The notes under the pieces are model-generated. The model was not told the DNA's origin, did no database searches, and saw nothing but the letters and a program-made list of their open reading frames with translations. A stretch of 64,000 bases of DNA from Candidatus Francisella endociliophora (GTDB taxonomy: Bacteria; Pseudomonadota; Gammaproteobacteria; Francisellales; Francisellaceae), in assembly GCF_000764555.1 (NCBI RefSeq), contig NZ_CP009574.1, positions 1,951,988 to 2,015,987 of the forward strand. Reading direction: 5' to 3'. Each line of letters opens with the position of its first letter. The stretch's first letter is position 1. The position numbers were made by a program, and so were the translations under genes. Shown one piece after another: positions 30,336-40,066 of the stretch.

Positions 30336-32660
30336 ATGTCAGAAACCTTAAATGTTGTTCCTGTTATTCCCTTAAGAGATGTAGTTATATATCCATCAAT
30401 GACTATCCCACTAAACGTTGGGCGTAAGAAATCTATAGAGGCTGTAAAGCAGGCATCAAATAATTATGATAATTATATTTTATTAGCAACACAAAAAAAT
30501 GGTTCAAGTAGTGGAGATGTTGTAGAAAATATCTATGATATCGCAACGCTTGCTAAGATTGTTCAGGTTATGAAGCTACCTGATGGTACTTTAAAAATCA
30601 TTGTTGAAGGGGTTGCTAAAAGATTAGTTGCTCAATATAAAGATGAAGAAGGTTGTATTTATGCAAATTTAGATAGTTTGCACATAGATGATAGCTATAA
30701 TCCAGATCAAGTAGATAAAGAGTTAAAAGCTATTTTATTATCAGTATCAGACTCTCTTAAGAAATTTGTCGATCTAAGTGGTAAGGTTTCAAAAGAAACT
30801 TTAGCTGCTCTGGTTGATACTGAAGAGCCTCATAAGTTTATTTATGAAATATCAACTATTCTAAATTCTGAGATTGCTAAGAAGCAAAAGATTTTAGAAG
30901 CTACTGATATAAAAAATAAAGCATTATTGTTATTAACTTGTCTACATGAAGAGTTAGAAATCTTAGAGCTTGAAGGCAAAATAAAAGATAGAGTAAAAGC
31001 ACAGGTTGATAAAAACCAACGTGAGTACTATCTAAATGAACAAGTTAAAGCTATTTATAAAGAGCTTGGTGAAGCTGACGAAGAATCTGAAGTATCTGCT
31101 TTAAAAAAGAAGATTGAAAATACAGAGATGTCAGAAGAAGCAAAAGAGAAATGCTTAAAAGAACTTAAAAAGTTAAAAGCAATGCCACCATCATCTTCTG
31201 AATCAGCGGTTTCTAGAAACTATATTGAAACTATACTTTCTCTACCATGGGGTAAAAGAGCAAAAGTTAAAAAAGATATTAACTTAGCTGAAAAAGTTTT
31301 AGAAAAAGATCATTATGGTATTAAGAAAGTAAAAGAAAGAATACTTGAGCATTTAGCTGTCCAAATAAAGAGAGATAGCAATACTAAAGCTCCTATATTG
31401 TGTCTAGTAGGCCCTCCAGGTGTTGGTAAAACGTCTATAGGACAATCTATAGCTAGAGCTACGGGGCGTGAATATGTGCGTATGGCTCTTGGTGGTGTAC
31501 GTGATGAATCTGAGATTAGAGGGCATCGCCGTACTTATATTGGATCTATGCCTGGTCAAATTATCCAAAAGATAATTAAGTCAAAGACAGAGAATCCACT
31601 ATTTTTATTAGATGAAATAGATAAAATTTCTTCTGATTTTAGAGGTGATCCATCAGCAGCATTGCTTGAGGTTTTAGATCCTGAGCAAAATAGTACATTT
31701 AATGATCATTATCTTGAAGTAGATTATGATTTATCGAAAGTGATGTTTGTTGCTACAGCTAACTCTTTGGATATAGATCCAGCTTTGCGTGATAGATTAG
31801 AGATTATCCATTTATCTGGATATACGGAGATTGAGAAGCAAGCTATTGCAAAACAGTATCTTGTACCAAAGGCTCTCGATAACAATGGTCTGACTAAGAA
31901 AGAGATTAATTTCACTCCAAAGGCAATCTTAGATGTAATTAGGTATTATACTAGAGAAGCAGGCGTTAGGAATTTACAACAGAAAATTGATGGTGTATGC
32001 CGTAAGGGAGTTAAGAACCTTCTAAAAGATCCTGAGCATGGGAAAATATCAATTACTCATAAAAACCTAGAAGATTATCTAGGCGTACATCAGTTTGATT
32101 ATGGTATCAAAAATGCTAAGCCAAAAGTTGGTCAGGTTACAGGTCTTGCTTGGACATCTGTCGGTGGTGAGTTATTAACTATTGAAGCATTGGCTATGCC
32201 TGGCAAAGGTAAGGTTAAATATACTGGTAGCCTTGGCGATGTTATGAAAGAGTCGATAGATGCTGCATTTAGTGTTATGCGTTCAATTTCTAAAGATTAT
32301 AAGCTTGGCGATGATTTTTATGAGAAAAAAGATGTTCATATCCATGTGCCAGAAGGCGCAACTCCGAAGGATGGGCCAAGTGCTGGTATCGCTATGACAA
32401 CAGCTTTAGTTTCTGTGTATACTAATAAACCTGTTAGAAATGATATCGCAATGACTGGTGAGGTGACTCTACGTGGTGAAGTTTTACCTATAGGTGGTTT
32501 AAAAGAGAAACTTTTAGCTGCTCTAAGAGGTGGAATTAAAGAGGTTTTGATACCAAAACAGAACGTTAAGAACCTTGCAGATGTTGATAAAGAAATTACG
32601 GAAAAATTACAAATTACGCCTGTAAATAGTATAAAAGAGGTGTTAGAAAGAGTTTTTTAA
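30336..32660 (+). CDS. lon: Lon, ATP-dependent protease
   Basis: Homo-oligomeric AAA+ protease for misfolded and regulatory proteins. The N-terminal substrate-binding domain starts [17 protein letters not shown], Walker A GPPGVGKT is near residue 355, Walker [10 protein letters not shown] follows, and the C-terminal protease domain has the Ser682-Lys725 dyad (PKDGPSAG and [10 protein letters not shown]). 774 residues, close to E. coli's 784. It closes the tig-clpP-clpX-lon block; hupB follows with its own promoter. Confidence 0.98.
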   Translation: MSETLNVVPVIPLRDVVIYPSMTIPLNVGRKKSIEAVKQASNNYDNYILLATQKNGSSSGDVVENIYDIATLAKIVQVMKLPDGTLKIIVEGVAKRLVAQYKDEEGCIYANLDSLHIDDSYNPDQVDKELKAILLSVSDSLKKFVDLSGKVSKETLAALVDTEEPHKFIYEISTILNSEIAKKQKILEATDIKNKALLLLTCLHEELEILELEGKIKDRVKAQVDKNQREYYLNEQVKAIYKELGEADEESEVSALKKKIENTEMSEEAKEKCLKELKKLKAMPPSSSESAVSRNYIETILSLPWGKRAKVKKDINLAEKVLEKDHYGIKKVKERILEHLAVQIKRDSNTKAPILCLVGPPGVGKTSIGQSIARATGREYVRMALGGVRDESEIRGHRRTYIGSMPGQIIQKIIKSKTENPLFLLDEIDKISSDFRGDPSAALLEVLDPEQNSTFNDHYLEVDYDLSKVMFVATANSLDIDPALRDRLEIIHLSGYTEIEKQAIAKQYLVPKALDNNGLTKKEINFTPKAILDVIRYYTREAGVRNLQQKIDGVCRKGVKNLLKDPEHGKISITHKNLEDYLGVHQFDYGIKNAKPKVGQVTGLAWTSVGGELLTIEALAMPGKGKVKYTGSLGDVMKESIDAAFSVMRSISKDYKLGDDFYEKKDVHIHVPEGATPKDGPSAGIAMTTALVSVYTNKPVRNDIAMTGEVTLRGEVLPIGGLKEKLLAALRGGIKEVLIPKQNVKNLADVDKEITEKLQITPVNSIKEVLERVF

Positions 32661-32670
32661 CATTTTTGTG

Positions 32671-32699
32671 TTGAATCGGTTTTTTATTAGTGATATAAA
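32671..32699 (+). promoter_or_regulatory. Sigma70 promoter for hupB
   Basis: TTGAAT at 32671-32676 and TATAAA at 32694-32699 with a 17-bp spacer, 45 bp before the HU start. Confidence 0.6.
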
Positions 32700-32743
32700 G
32701 GTAAATGACGAATGTCAATTTATAAAACAAAAGGAGTTATAAA

Positions 32744-33016
32744 ATGAACAAAAGTGAATTAGTAAGCTTTATGGCGACAGAAGCAGGAGTTACTAAAGGT
32801 GATGCTCTAAATCTTTTAGATGCTTTCATCGATGGTGTTTCTAGTGCTCTTAAATCTGGCGATTCTGTTACTCTAGTAGGCTTTGGTACTTTTCAAGTAA
32901 AAGAAAGAAGTGCAAGAGAAGGTAGAAACCCTAAGACTGGTGAAACTATCAAAATTGCTGCTTCAAAAGTTCCTAGCTTTAAAGCAGGTAAAGGTCTTAA
33001 AGACGCAGTAAAATAA
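32744..33016 (+). CDS. hupB: DNA-binding protein HU
   Basis: Nucleoid protein that bends DNA without sequence specificity. It has the 90-residue HU fold: [21 protein letters not shown] at the N-terminus, the [18 protein letters not shown] signature and the arm region [34 protein letters not shown] precedes the ATG. It sits after lon as in many proteobacteria and is closed by a strong terminator. Confidence 0.98.
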   Translation: MNKSELVSFMATEAGVTKGDALNLLDAFIDGVSSALKSGDSVTLVGFGTFQVKERSAREGRNPKTGETIKIAASKVPSFKAGKGLKDAVK

Positions 33017-33044
33017 AAAAATTCACAAAAAAGTGATTTTTTTG

Positions 33045-33075
33045 AAAGGCATGCTTAACAGTATGCCTTTTTTTT
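33045..33075 (+). terminator. Rho-independent terminator after hupB
   Basis: AAAGGCAT pairs with ATGCCTTT over a loop of about ten bases, then a run of Ts. A weaker hairpin with a T run (TCAC/GTGA, 33020-33041) precedes it, so termination may be double. Confidence 0.88.
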
Positions 33076-33126
33076 ATCTATAATATCTATAAGTTAATAA
33101 AATCTAGTTGAATTAAGGTTAGTGAA

Positions 33127-34560
33127 ATGTTGCAATCATTTAATGATAGGCTAAAAGGACCATTTACATGGACTGTTGTTATATCAATCAGTTTTATATT
33201 TGTAATCTCTGGTATGAGCTTCTTTTTTACAAATATGGGTGGCAGTAAATCATATATCGCGAAAGTTGGAGATAATGAAATAAGTTCTCAACAATTTGAG
33301 CAATACTCTCAGCAAGCAAAGACTAAAGAGCAAAAAAGACAAGTACTAGATCAAATGATAAATCAATATCTAGTTTTAGCTGATTCACAACGTCACGGTA
33401 TTGTTTTATCCAAGTTTGTTTTACAATCTGCTATATTTACTAACCACATGTTTTTTGGCGAAGATGGTAAGTTCTCAACTGAGAAGTTAAAACAAGTTGC
33501 TCAATATGTTGGTGGAATGGGACGACTAGAGCAAATGATGTCTCAAAATCTTCAAGGCACAATTATTCCAAAAAATATTACTGATACAGAATTTACTACA
33601 GATTATGAAAACAAATCTCTAGCAAGTATATATGCAGTAAATAAAGAGATTGAGTATACAAAGATTTCACCAAGTGCTCTAGAAACTGAAGTTAATCCAT
33701 CTCAAAAAGATTTACAAGACTACTATAATGCACATAAAGTCGAGTATATGACTCCAGCGCAAAAGACAATTAGTTATTATGAAATTTCAAAAGATGATTT
33801 TATAACAAATGATAGTATAAATGACCAGCAAGTTAAAGATTATTATAATAGTCATAAAGACTTGTTTAAGAAATTAGATGAAAAAACTAAAACAACTATC
33901 AAAAAAATTATTCAAAATAGACAAGCTTTAGAACAATTTAATAAATTTGCTCAAGGCGTTGATAGTGCTAGTTTTAATAAGTTGGAAAATAAATTGGGCA
34001 AGCCTAAAACTATAGATATCATAAATAATAGTGATAGCGCAGTGAAAGGTGTTAGTAATAGCATGTTTTTTGCTAGTGCGGATAAGTATGCAAGTATTCC
34101 TCAGTCTGAAAATAAGCTTCTAGTTTATCAGGTGGATAAGTCACAAAAGGCAACGCAACAGAAGTTTGCTGAGGTTAAAGATAAAGTTAGTCAAGCTTAC
34201 ATAAAGGAAAAATCACAAAAGTTAGCATTAGAAAAAGCAGGTAAATTAGTTAGTGATCTAAATAGTGATAAGAAAGTAGATGCTAGCTTAGATAGTGCTA
34301 CTATTTCAAATGATTCCAAAGATTTTTCTAAATCTTTTAATGATTATGTTATGTTTAATGGTAATGATAAATACTATAACTATCAGACAAAAGATGGCGA
34401 TATTTATGTATACAAAGTTACAAAAGTTGAGCCGAATAAAGATAAAAAAGATGAAGTTCCTAGTCAAGTACTAAATGCTTACAAGCAAGAAGAGCTTAAC
34501 TTTTATGTACAAACGATTAAGAAAGATATACCTGTCAAAGTTAATTATAAAAATATCTAA
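33127..34560 (+). CDS. ppiD: PpiD/SurA-like periplasmic folding factor without a clear parvulin domain
   Basis: Membrane-anchored periplasmic chaperone located as ppiD is elsewhere, right after hupB. One membrane segment at about 14-34 follows a short cytoplasmic tail (MLQSFNDRLKGPFTW), then a SurA_N-type helical domain (GDNEISSQQFEQYSQ...LDQMINQYLVLADS). The rest is hydrophilic with repeated LQDYYNAHK / VKDYYNSHK elements. I cannot find the PPIC rotamase signature, and 477 residues is well short of the 623 of E. coli PpiD, so chaperone activity without isomerase activity is likely. Its stop codon abuts the miaA start. Confidence 0.88.
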   Translation: MLQSFNDRLKGPFTWTVVISISFIFVISGMSFFFTNMGGSKSYIAKVGDNEISSQQFEQYSQQAKTKEQKRQVLDQMINQYLVLADSQRHGIVLSKFVLQSAIFTNHMFFGEDGKFSTEKLKQVAQYVGGMGRLEQMMSQNLQGTIIPKNITDTEFTTDYENKSLASIYAVNKEIEYTKISPSALETEVNPSQKDLQDYYNAHKVEYMTPAQKTISYYEISKDDFITNDSINDQQVKDYYNSHKDLFKKLDEKTKTTIKKIIQNRQALEQFNKFAQGVDSASFNKLENKLGKPKTIDIINNSDSAVKGVSNSMFFASADKYASIPQSENKLLVYQVDKSQKATQQKFAEVKDKVSQAYIKEKSQKLALEKAGKLVSDLNSDKKVDASLDSATISNDSKDFSKSFNDYVMFNGNDKYYNYQTKDGDIYVYKVTKVEPNKDKKDEVPSQVLNAYKQEELNFYVQTIKKDIPVKVNYKNI

Positions 34561-35493
34561 ATGAATAAATCAATCTATGGTATTGCTGGACCAACAGCTT
34601 CTGGCAAAACATCTCTTTCAATATCAATAGCTAAAAAAATTAATGCTGAAATAATTAGTGTTGACTCGTCTCTTGTTTATAAGGGAATGGATATCGGTAC
34701 TGCTAAACCAACTATACAAGAACAAAGTGGCATTAAGCATCATTTGATAGATATGATAGAACCTACAGAGAACTTTTCTGTTGCGGATTTTATTTCAAGT
34801 GTAAATATCCTTAAGAAACAGATATGGTCTAGAGGAAAAGAAGTATTGCTTGTGGGTGGTACTATGCTCTATTTTAAAGGTTTGATAGAGGGATTGTCAT
34901 CTTTGCCTGAGTCCCAACCTGAAATTAGACAAACTCTTGAGCTTGAGAAAAAAGCTAAAGGATTACAGTATTTGCATCAGCAATTAAATAAGATGGATGC
35001 TGCTTCAGCACAAAAAATTAATCCAAATGATCAGCAAAGAATATTCCGAGCATTAGAAGTAATTATGATAAGTGGGAAAAAATATTCTGAACTTGTTAAA
35101 ACTTCAAAAGTTGGAGGGCTTGAAGAAGAGCTTAAGCTATGTGCATTAGTGCCCAATGACAGATCAATATTACATAGGAATATTGAGATTAGATTTAAAC
35201 AGATGGTAGATCAAGGATTATTGGATGAAGTACAACAACTTCGAAAAAATCCACAGCTTACAAAAGATACTACAGCTATACGCAGTGTGGGCTATCGCCA
35301 AGCATGGGAGTATCTTGATGGAGATATTAGCTATGATGAGTTTATTAAAAAAGGAGTTGTAGCTACTCGCCAGCTTGCTAAAAGACAGCTTACCTGGATT
35401 CGCAATTGGCAGAGTGAGATAAAATTGGTCGAGATGGAAAGTATTAGTAAAGAAGCTATAGCTTTAGAATATTTTGATTATAAAAAGAGTTAA
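34561..35493 (+). CDS. miaA: MiaA, tRNA dimethylallyltransferase
   Basis: Adds the isopentenyl group to A37 of tRNAs reading UNN codons, using DMAPP. The P-loop GPTASGKTS is at residues 9-17, followed by [17 protein letters not shown] and [14 protein letters not shown], and ending with the conserved [16 protein letters not shown] and [14 protein letters not shown]. 310 residues, complete. The ATG directly follows the ppiD stop. In enterobacteria miaA precedes hfq directly; here a lipoprotein gene separates them. Confidence 0.97.
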   Translation: MNKSIYGIAGPTASGKTSLSISIAKKINAEIISVDSSLVYKGMDIGTAKPTIQEQSGIKHHLIDMIEPTENFSVADFISSVNILKKQIWSRGKEVLLVGGTMLYFKGLIEGLSSLPESQPEIRQTLELEKKAKGLQYLHQQLNKMDAASAQKINPNDQQRIFRALEVIMISGKKYSELVKTSKVGGLEEELKLCALVPNDRSILHRNIEIRFKQMVDQGLLDEVQQLRKNPQLTKDTTAIRSVGYRQAWEYLDGDISYDEFIKKGVVATRQLAKRQLTWIRNWQSEIKLVEMESISKEAIALEYFDYKKS

Positions 35494-35497
35494 ATAA

Positions 35498-36118
35498 ATG
35501 AAAAAGATAATAGCAGTAATTTTAGTGTCGCTAATAATCTCGAGTTGTAGCTTCTGGTCAAAATTTACATCAGATGTGACAACAATAAAAATAGACTATA
35601 AGAAAAATATTTTAGAAGTTGATAATTATAATGATCGCAATTTTAATATCGAGATAATTAATAAAAATGCTGAAGATGGTAAATATTATGCCAGCGAAGA
35701 TATAGTCGTTAAAAAAGGTTCTCATAAATACAAACTTATATTCAATCAAATAAGTAAAAAATCAGTTGATGTTTTAATGAAATACTCTCAAACGAATACT
35801 ATGTATATTTACTCTTCAGTAGAACAAAATGCTCAGCTTAGTAATAGTGTCAATATTACTTACAAAGATCATACAGATGTGAAAACAGAGTTATTACCTA
35901 CTAAAGCTACAGTTATATTTAATTCAAGCCTAGCGCCAACCTTTTATAAAGTACTTGGAACATCTATTACAAATAGAGGAGGCATGAGTAGAAGTGAGAT
36001 TTCTACAGCTTTACCTATTAGCTTATCAGAAAAAGAGGTTGTTATAGGTGGGGTGTCTAATACTTATAGTCCCAAAGAGATAAACTGTAGTGCTCTTAAT
36101 CATAATTGTGACGAGTAA
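35498..36118 (+). CDS. Putative lipoprotein of unknown function
   Basis: The N-terminus MKKIIAVILVSLIISSCSFW has a lipobox (IISSC), so lipid attachment at Cys17 is predicted. About 190 residues of beta-rich, Asn/Lys-rich sequence follow, with no recognised domain, and a C-terminal pair of Cys in INCSALNHNC. It starts 4 nt after miaA, so it is co-transcribed with ppiD and miaA. A membrane or periplasmic role is the most that can be inferred. Confidence 0.82.
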   Translation: MKKIIAVILVSLIISSCSFWSKFTSDVTTIKIDYKKNILEVDNYNDRNFNIEIINKNAEDGKYYASEDIVVKKGSHKYKLIFNQISKKSVDVLMKYSQTNTMYIYSSVEQNAQLSNSVNITYKDHTDVKTELLPTKATVIFNSSLAPTFYKVLGTSITNRGGMSRSEISTALPISLSEKEVVIGGVSNTYSPKEINCSALNHNCDE

Positions 36119-36134
36119 TTTGATGAAATAAAAT

Positions 36135-36163
36135 TTGCTGATGATATTAAATATTGTTAGAAT
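36135..36163 (+). promoter_or_regulatory. Probable sigma70 promoter for hfq
   Basis: TTGCTG at 36135-36140 and TAGAAT at 36158-36163, spacer 17 bp. Confidence 0.5.
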
Positions 36164-36171
36164 GTACGCGT

Positions 36172-36190
36172 AAGTTTAATTGTTAAACTT
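36172..36190 (+). promoter_or_regulatory. Stem-loop in the hfq leader
   Basis: A perfect 8-bp inverted repeat AAGTTTAA/TTAAACTT with a 3-nt loop TTG, in the predicted 5' leader 46 bp before the start codon. AT-rich, it could be an RNA hairpin or an operator. Confidence 0.5.
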
Positions 36191-36235
36191 GATAAAATAA
36201 TAAAAACAATAAAATAATTAAAAGGAAGTGAAACA

Positions 36236-36565
36236 ATGTCTAGAATATCATCTTTGCAAGACCCGTTCTTAAATGCTTTAAGAAAAGAAAAAGTTAGCGT
36301 ATCTGTATACCTTGTAAATGGAATCAAATTACAAGGTCAAGTAGAAGCATTTGATCAGTTTTGTATCGTTCTAAGAAATACTGTAAACCAAATGGTTTAT
36401 AAGCATGCTATTTCTACTATTGTACCAGCTAAAAGCGTAAGAATGGTATATAGCTCTTTTAACCCGTATCACCAAAATTCAAACGAAGATCAAGATGAGA
36501 ATGTTTCTGATGTACATTCTGATGATCTTGAAGTTCAAGAAAATGAAGGTAATACAGCTGAGTAA
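36236..36565 (+). CDS. hfq: Hfq, RNA chaperone
   Basis: Sm-like hexameric RNA-binding protein. The Sm1 region ([19 protein letters not shown]) and Sm2 motif [12 protein letters not shown] are intact in residues 8-68. The C-terminal tail of about 35 residues is strikingly acidic ([19 protein letters not shown]), unlike the Gly/Ser/His-rich tail of E. coli Hfq; an acidic tip may act to displace RNA. 109 residues. AAAGGAAGTGAAACA precedes the ATG. hflX follows after 52 nt. Confidence 0.98.
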   Translation: MSRISSLQDPFLNALRKEKVSVSVYLVNGIKLQGQVEAFDQFCIVLRNTVNQMVYKHAISTIVPAKSVRMVYSSFNPYHQNSNEDQDENVSDVHSDDLEVQENEGNTAE

Positions 36566-36617
36566 TAATATCTTTTCTTTTTTCTTTAATGATTCCGTTC
36601 TGGAGTAACATTATTTA

Positions 36618-37934
36618 ATGGAATTTTTTGAATCTTATGAAGCAGGTAGTAAATGCCTGCTTGTAAATATAAATTTTAAATATCATCGTGAACTTAATGC
36701 TGATTTATCTGAGCTTGAGGGTTTAGTCCTTGCTGCAGATAAAGTTGTTTTAGAAAGCTTGGATTTTAATCACCCTGAGCCTGATATCAAATATTTTTGT
36801 GGTATGGGTAAGATGGAGATGATTAAAAATAAACGCGATGAAATAGATGCAGATCTTGTCGTATTTAATCATCCACTAAGCCCATCGCAAGAGAGAAATA
36901 TTGAGAAGTTTCTTGAGTGTAAGATTATGGATAGAACTAGACTTATTCTTGAAATATTTTCACTTCGTGCAAAAACTCATGAAGGTAAGCTCCAAGTTGA
37001 ACTAGCTCAGCTTAACTATCAATCTACTCGTCTTGTAAAAGGTTGGACCCATTTAGAGAGACAAAAGGGTGGTATTGGTGTACGAGGTGGGCCTGGTGAG
37101 ACTCAGCTTGAGATCGATAGACGATTGATTCGTCAAAGAATCAAGCAAATCACTCAAAAGCTTGAGCGAGTAAAACATCATCGTGATTTAAGTAGATCTT
37201 CGCGTAAGAAGAATAATATCCCTACAATATCGTTTGTTGGTTATACTAATGCTGGTAAATCAACACTGTTCAACAATATAACTGATGCACAAGTTCTTGC
37301 AAAAGACCAGCTCTTTGCGACGCTTGATCCAACTTTACGTAAAGTAATAGTGCCAAAGCTAGGTGAAGTTATTTTTTCAGATACGGTAGGGTTTATCAAA
37401 AACCTACCACATGACTTGGTAGAAGCTTTTCATGCAACACTAGAAGAAGCTATTGAATCAGATCTTCTAGTACATGTAATTGATTATGCAGATGAAGATT
37501 ATAAGAGCTATATTGAACAGGTTGAAAAGGTTTTAAAAGAAATTGGTATAGGCGATAAAGAAATGATTTGTGTCTATAACAAGATCGATAAAATCGAAAA
37601 TGCTTATGCTGGTTTTGTGCCAATGGAAAATAGTGAGACTAATACCGTTAGTCGAGTATATTTATCTGCACAGACAGGTGAGGGCATTGATAATCTTTAT
37701 GAAGCATTGGCAACATTTTTTAATAAGTCATGGATAAATGGTACTTTAGAGTTACCGCCTAAGTATTCTAAAGTTAGAGCTATGATGTATGAGCTAGGTG
37801 TGGTTGATAATGAAGATATTTCTGAGCAAGGTAACTATCTTTTAGAAATAAAAATTTCCGAAGATGATTTTGAAAAGTTTAGCAGGGATTTTGATCTAGA
37901 TTTAGGACAGTTCTTTATAAAAGAAAAAAATTAG
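36618..37934 (+). CDS. hflX: HflX, ribosome-associated GTPase
   Basis: GTPase that binds the 50S subunit and rescues stalled or heat-damaged ribosomes. The N-terminal HflX domain includes the Gly-rich KGGIGVRGGPGETQLEIDRR; the G domain has G1 GYTNAGKST near residue 208, G3 DTVGF, and G4 NKID. 438 residues. TGGAG lies 12 nt before the ATG. It usually precedes hflK directly; here two minus-strand genes lie between them. Confidence 0.96.
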   Translation: MEFFESYEAGSKCLLVNINFKYHRELNADLSELEGLVLAADKVVLESLDFNHPEPDIKYFCGMGKMEMIKNKRDEIDADLVVFNHPLSPSQERNIEKFLECKIMDRTRLILEIFSLRAKTHEGKLQVELAQLNYQSTRLVKGWTHLERQKGGIGVRGGPGETQLEIDRRLIRQRIKQITQKLERVKHHRDLSRSSRKKNNIPTISFVGYTNAGKSTLFNNITDAQVLAKDQLFATLDPTLRKVIVPKLGEVIFSDTVGFIKNLPHDLVEAFHATLEEAIESDLLVHVIDYADEDYKSYIEQVEKVLKEIGIGDKEMICVYNKIDKIENAYAGFVPMENSETNTVSRVYLSAQTGEGIDNLYEALATFFNKSWINGTLELPPKYSKVRAMMYELGVVDNEDISEQGNYLLEIKISEDDFEKFSRDFDLDLGQFFIKEKN

Positions 37935-37956
37935 TTAGATGGTTAATAAGTAATAT

Positions 37957-38607
37957 TTATTTTGAGAAAGGGTAATCTATTTTAATCAATTCTATTACAG
38001 ACTCTTCTTTATTGCCGTCTTTTAAATATGCTGTGTTATCAGCTTTGACTAATCCAATATTTCTACAATAAGTATCTTTTGATGATGTTTTAATTCGATT
38101 GCTTGATGATGATGTATACTTAGTTATACAGTTTTTGTATATGTTTTTATTAACCTCAATAGATTTGACTTTACTATATTTGACTGTTTTTTGATATTTG
38201 ATTATACCTTTTTTTGCTTTTAAATTTGATTCACTTTTTATAGGTTTATCAAAAACTATTTTTTTAGGTAGGTAAATTCCATCACTATATTTAAAGCTAG
38301 AGTTTGAAGTATTTTCAATAGATCTAACACCTTTATTTGTAGATGTTATCCTATCTGAAGCATACAGTATATTATTTTTATTAAGTCTATTAAAGCTAAC
38401 CTTTTCTATACAGTTTTTCTGTTTATTTGGACAATTTACAATATATGCAATTAATTTATTACTTATATTATCTTTGCCAGATTTAGCATTTAGCATATAT
38501 GTATATTTAGATCCGATTTTAGATGGTACATAATTCCAACCTAAATCTCCAGCAAAAGCTAAGTTAAAGCTAAAAACAACTAATACACCAAATAATGTCT
38601 TATTCAT
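37957..38607 (-). CDS. Exported protein of unknown function
   Basis: The signal peptide MNKTLFGVLVVFSFNLAFA is followed by about 197 residues rich in Lys, Ser, Asn and Tyr (GWNYVPSKIGSKYTYMLNAK), with four Cys (IVNCPNKQKNCIEK, YKNCITK, TYCRNIG). It is probably a beta-rich periplasmic protein; no family recognised. It is convergent with hflX, with stops 23 nt apart. Confidence 0.78.
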   Translation of the reverse strand: MNKTLFGVLVVFSFNLAFAGDLGWNYVPSKIGSKYTYMLNAKSGKDNISNKLIAYIVNCPNKQKNCIEKVSFNRLNKNNILYASDRITSTNKGVRSIENTSNSSFKYSDGIYLPKKIVFDKPIKSESNLKAKKGIIKYQKTVKYSKVKSIEVNKNIYKNCITKYTSSSSNRIKTSSKDTYCRNIGLVKADNTAYLKDGNKEESVIELIKIDYPFSK

Positions 38608-38697
38608 GATATTACCTTATGAAAATTTATGTTTAGAATATGTTTTATAATTTTTTAAATTATAGGTGAGTATTTAAATATAATTTTAAAAGAAAAA

Positions 38698-39882
38698 TTA
38701 ATCTTTTTTATAATCAGGAAGATCAATTTGCTCATTAAATATTCCAGCACCTATGAATTTTGATATAACGGGAGTTGATGATATTTTTACAGTTATAGTT
38801 GATAGATATTTATTAAGTATTTCCTCTGGAGCAATAGCTGAAAGATTTGTTAGACCAATTTTTTGCTTTCTATCTATGATACTTTTTAATTTATCCTGCC
38901 ACTCTTTAAAGGCAATTGTATGGTCGCCTTTAGCTTTATAAAGTTCGCCAGCTAAAACATAAGCTTCAATAATTGCAAATATACTACCAAGCCCCATAAG
39001 TATAGAAGGACAGGCTGCAGAGTCACCTACTAAGGCAACTCTACCTTTATACCAATTATCCATTCTTATTTGACTAACCTTATCAAAATAAATTTCTTTG
39101 ACATTATTTAAACGAGCAAGTATATCTGGAGTCTCCCATTGAAAGTCTTTAAAAGTTGTAAGAATTAGTTGTTTCTTCTCTTCTAATGTTTCTGGGAATT
39201 TGCTGATAGCCGTAGAATCAAGAGTGAACATTACTAGAGTTTCATTTTCATCTAAACAAACTCTAGCAACCTGTTGTTTATCCCCGACACTTACTGCATA
39301 AGTGAACTTCTCATAATGATTGTATTCATCTAGAGTGAAAGCTGCGACATACTTATTTAGATCATATTCTTCATATTCTGTACTATCAAAGACTAGTGAA
39401 CGTATATGTGAATGTAGTCCATCTGCTCCAATCACGAGATCAAAATTCTCAGTAGTATTATCAGATAAATAGGCGGTTATACCATCTTCTTTTTCTTCAA
39501 TATTTTCTATAGATACTCCAAATCTTATATCTATACCATTACAGGCTTCATATATTACAGAAGATATATCACCTCTTTTAAGGCTCAAAAACTCATCATA
39601 GTTATCTTTAATTAAGGTTGAAATATTTACTTTAGAAGACCTTCTACCATCTTGGTCATAGCAATGAATATTTTTAATTTTATAGGAGTTAGCTTCTAGC
39701 TGGTTAAAAAGGTTCATTTTTTTCATGATTTCACAACCAGTTCCCCAAAAATCTACAAGATAACCACCGGTTCTAAATTCTGGAGATTTTTCAAACAGTA
39801 CAGGTTCAAAGCCGTATTCTCTAAGCCACCATGCTAAAGTTGGCCCAGCTATTCCTAATCCATTAATTGCAATTTTTTTCAT
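38698..39882 (-). CDS. FAD-dependent monooxygenase (PHBH fold)
   Basis: Flavoprotein hydroxylase of the group A type. The FAD-binding GxGxxG is at residues 8-13 (NGLGIAGPTLA), the DG motif VIGADGLHSHIR is near residue 150, and the GD motif RVALVGDSAACPSILMGLG is near 285. 394 residues, complete. The substrate is not predictable; relatives include antibiotic-modifying and aromatic hydroxylases such as TetX-like enzymes. In reverse complement GGAAAGCAT precedes the ATG. It is oriented against hflX and hflK and looks like an insertion into the hfl cluster. Confidence 0.88.
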   Translation of the reverse strand: MKKIAINGLGIAGPTLAWWLREYGFEPVLFEKSPEFRTGGYLVDFWGTGCEIMKKMNLFNQLEANSYKIKNIHCYDQDGRRSSKVNISTLIKDNYDEFLSLKRGDISSVIYEACNGIDIRFGVSIENIEEKEDGITAYLSDNTTENFDLVIGADGLHSHIRSLVFDSTEYEEYDLNKYVAAFTLDEYNHYEKFTYAVSVGDKQQVARVCLDENETLVMFTLDSTAISKFPETLEEKKQLILTTFKDFQWETPDILARLNNVKEIYFDKVSQIRMDNWYKGRVALVGDSAACPSILMGLGSIFAIIEAYVLAGELYKAKGDHTIAFKEWQDKLKSIIDRKQKIGLTNLSAIAPEEILNKYLSTITVKISSTPVISKFIGAGIFNEQIDLPDYKKD

Positions 39883-40066
39883 ATGCTTTCCTTAAAAGAG
39901 TATCTCTACTATAGATTTTAGAATTATATGAGGTCTTATTCAATATTGCTTTGCAAGGCATTTAATAATTATTCGCAGATAGTACAAAAAATATGTAAAT
40001 TTTTAGTTATAATAGGTACGGTATAAACCTAAAAAACACTCTTTTAAAAGTGTAGGAAAATAAGTA

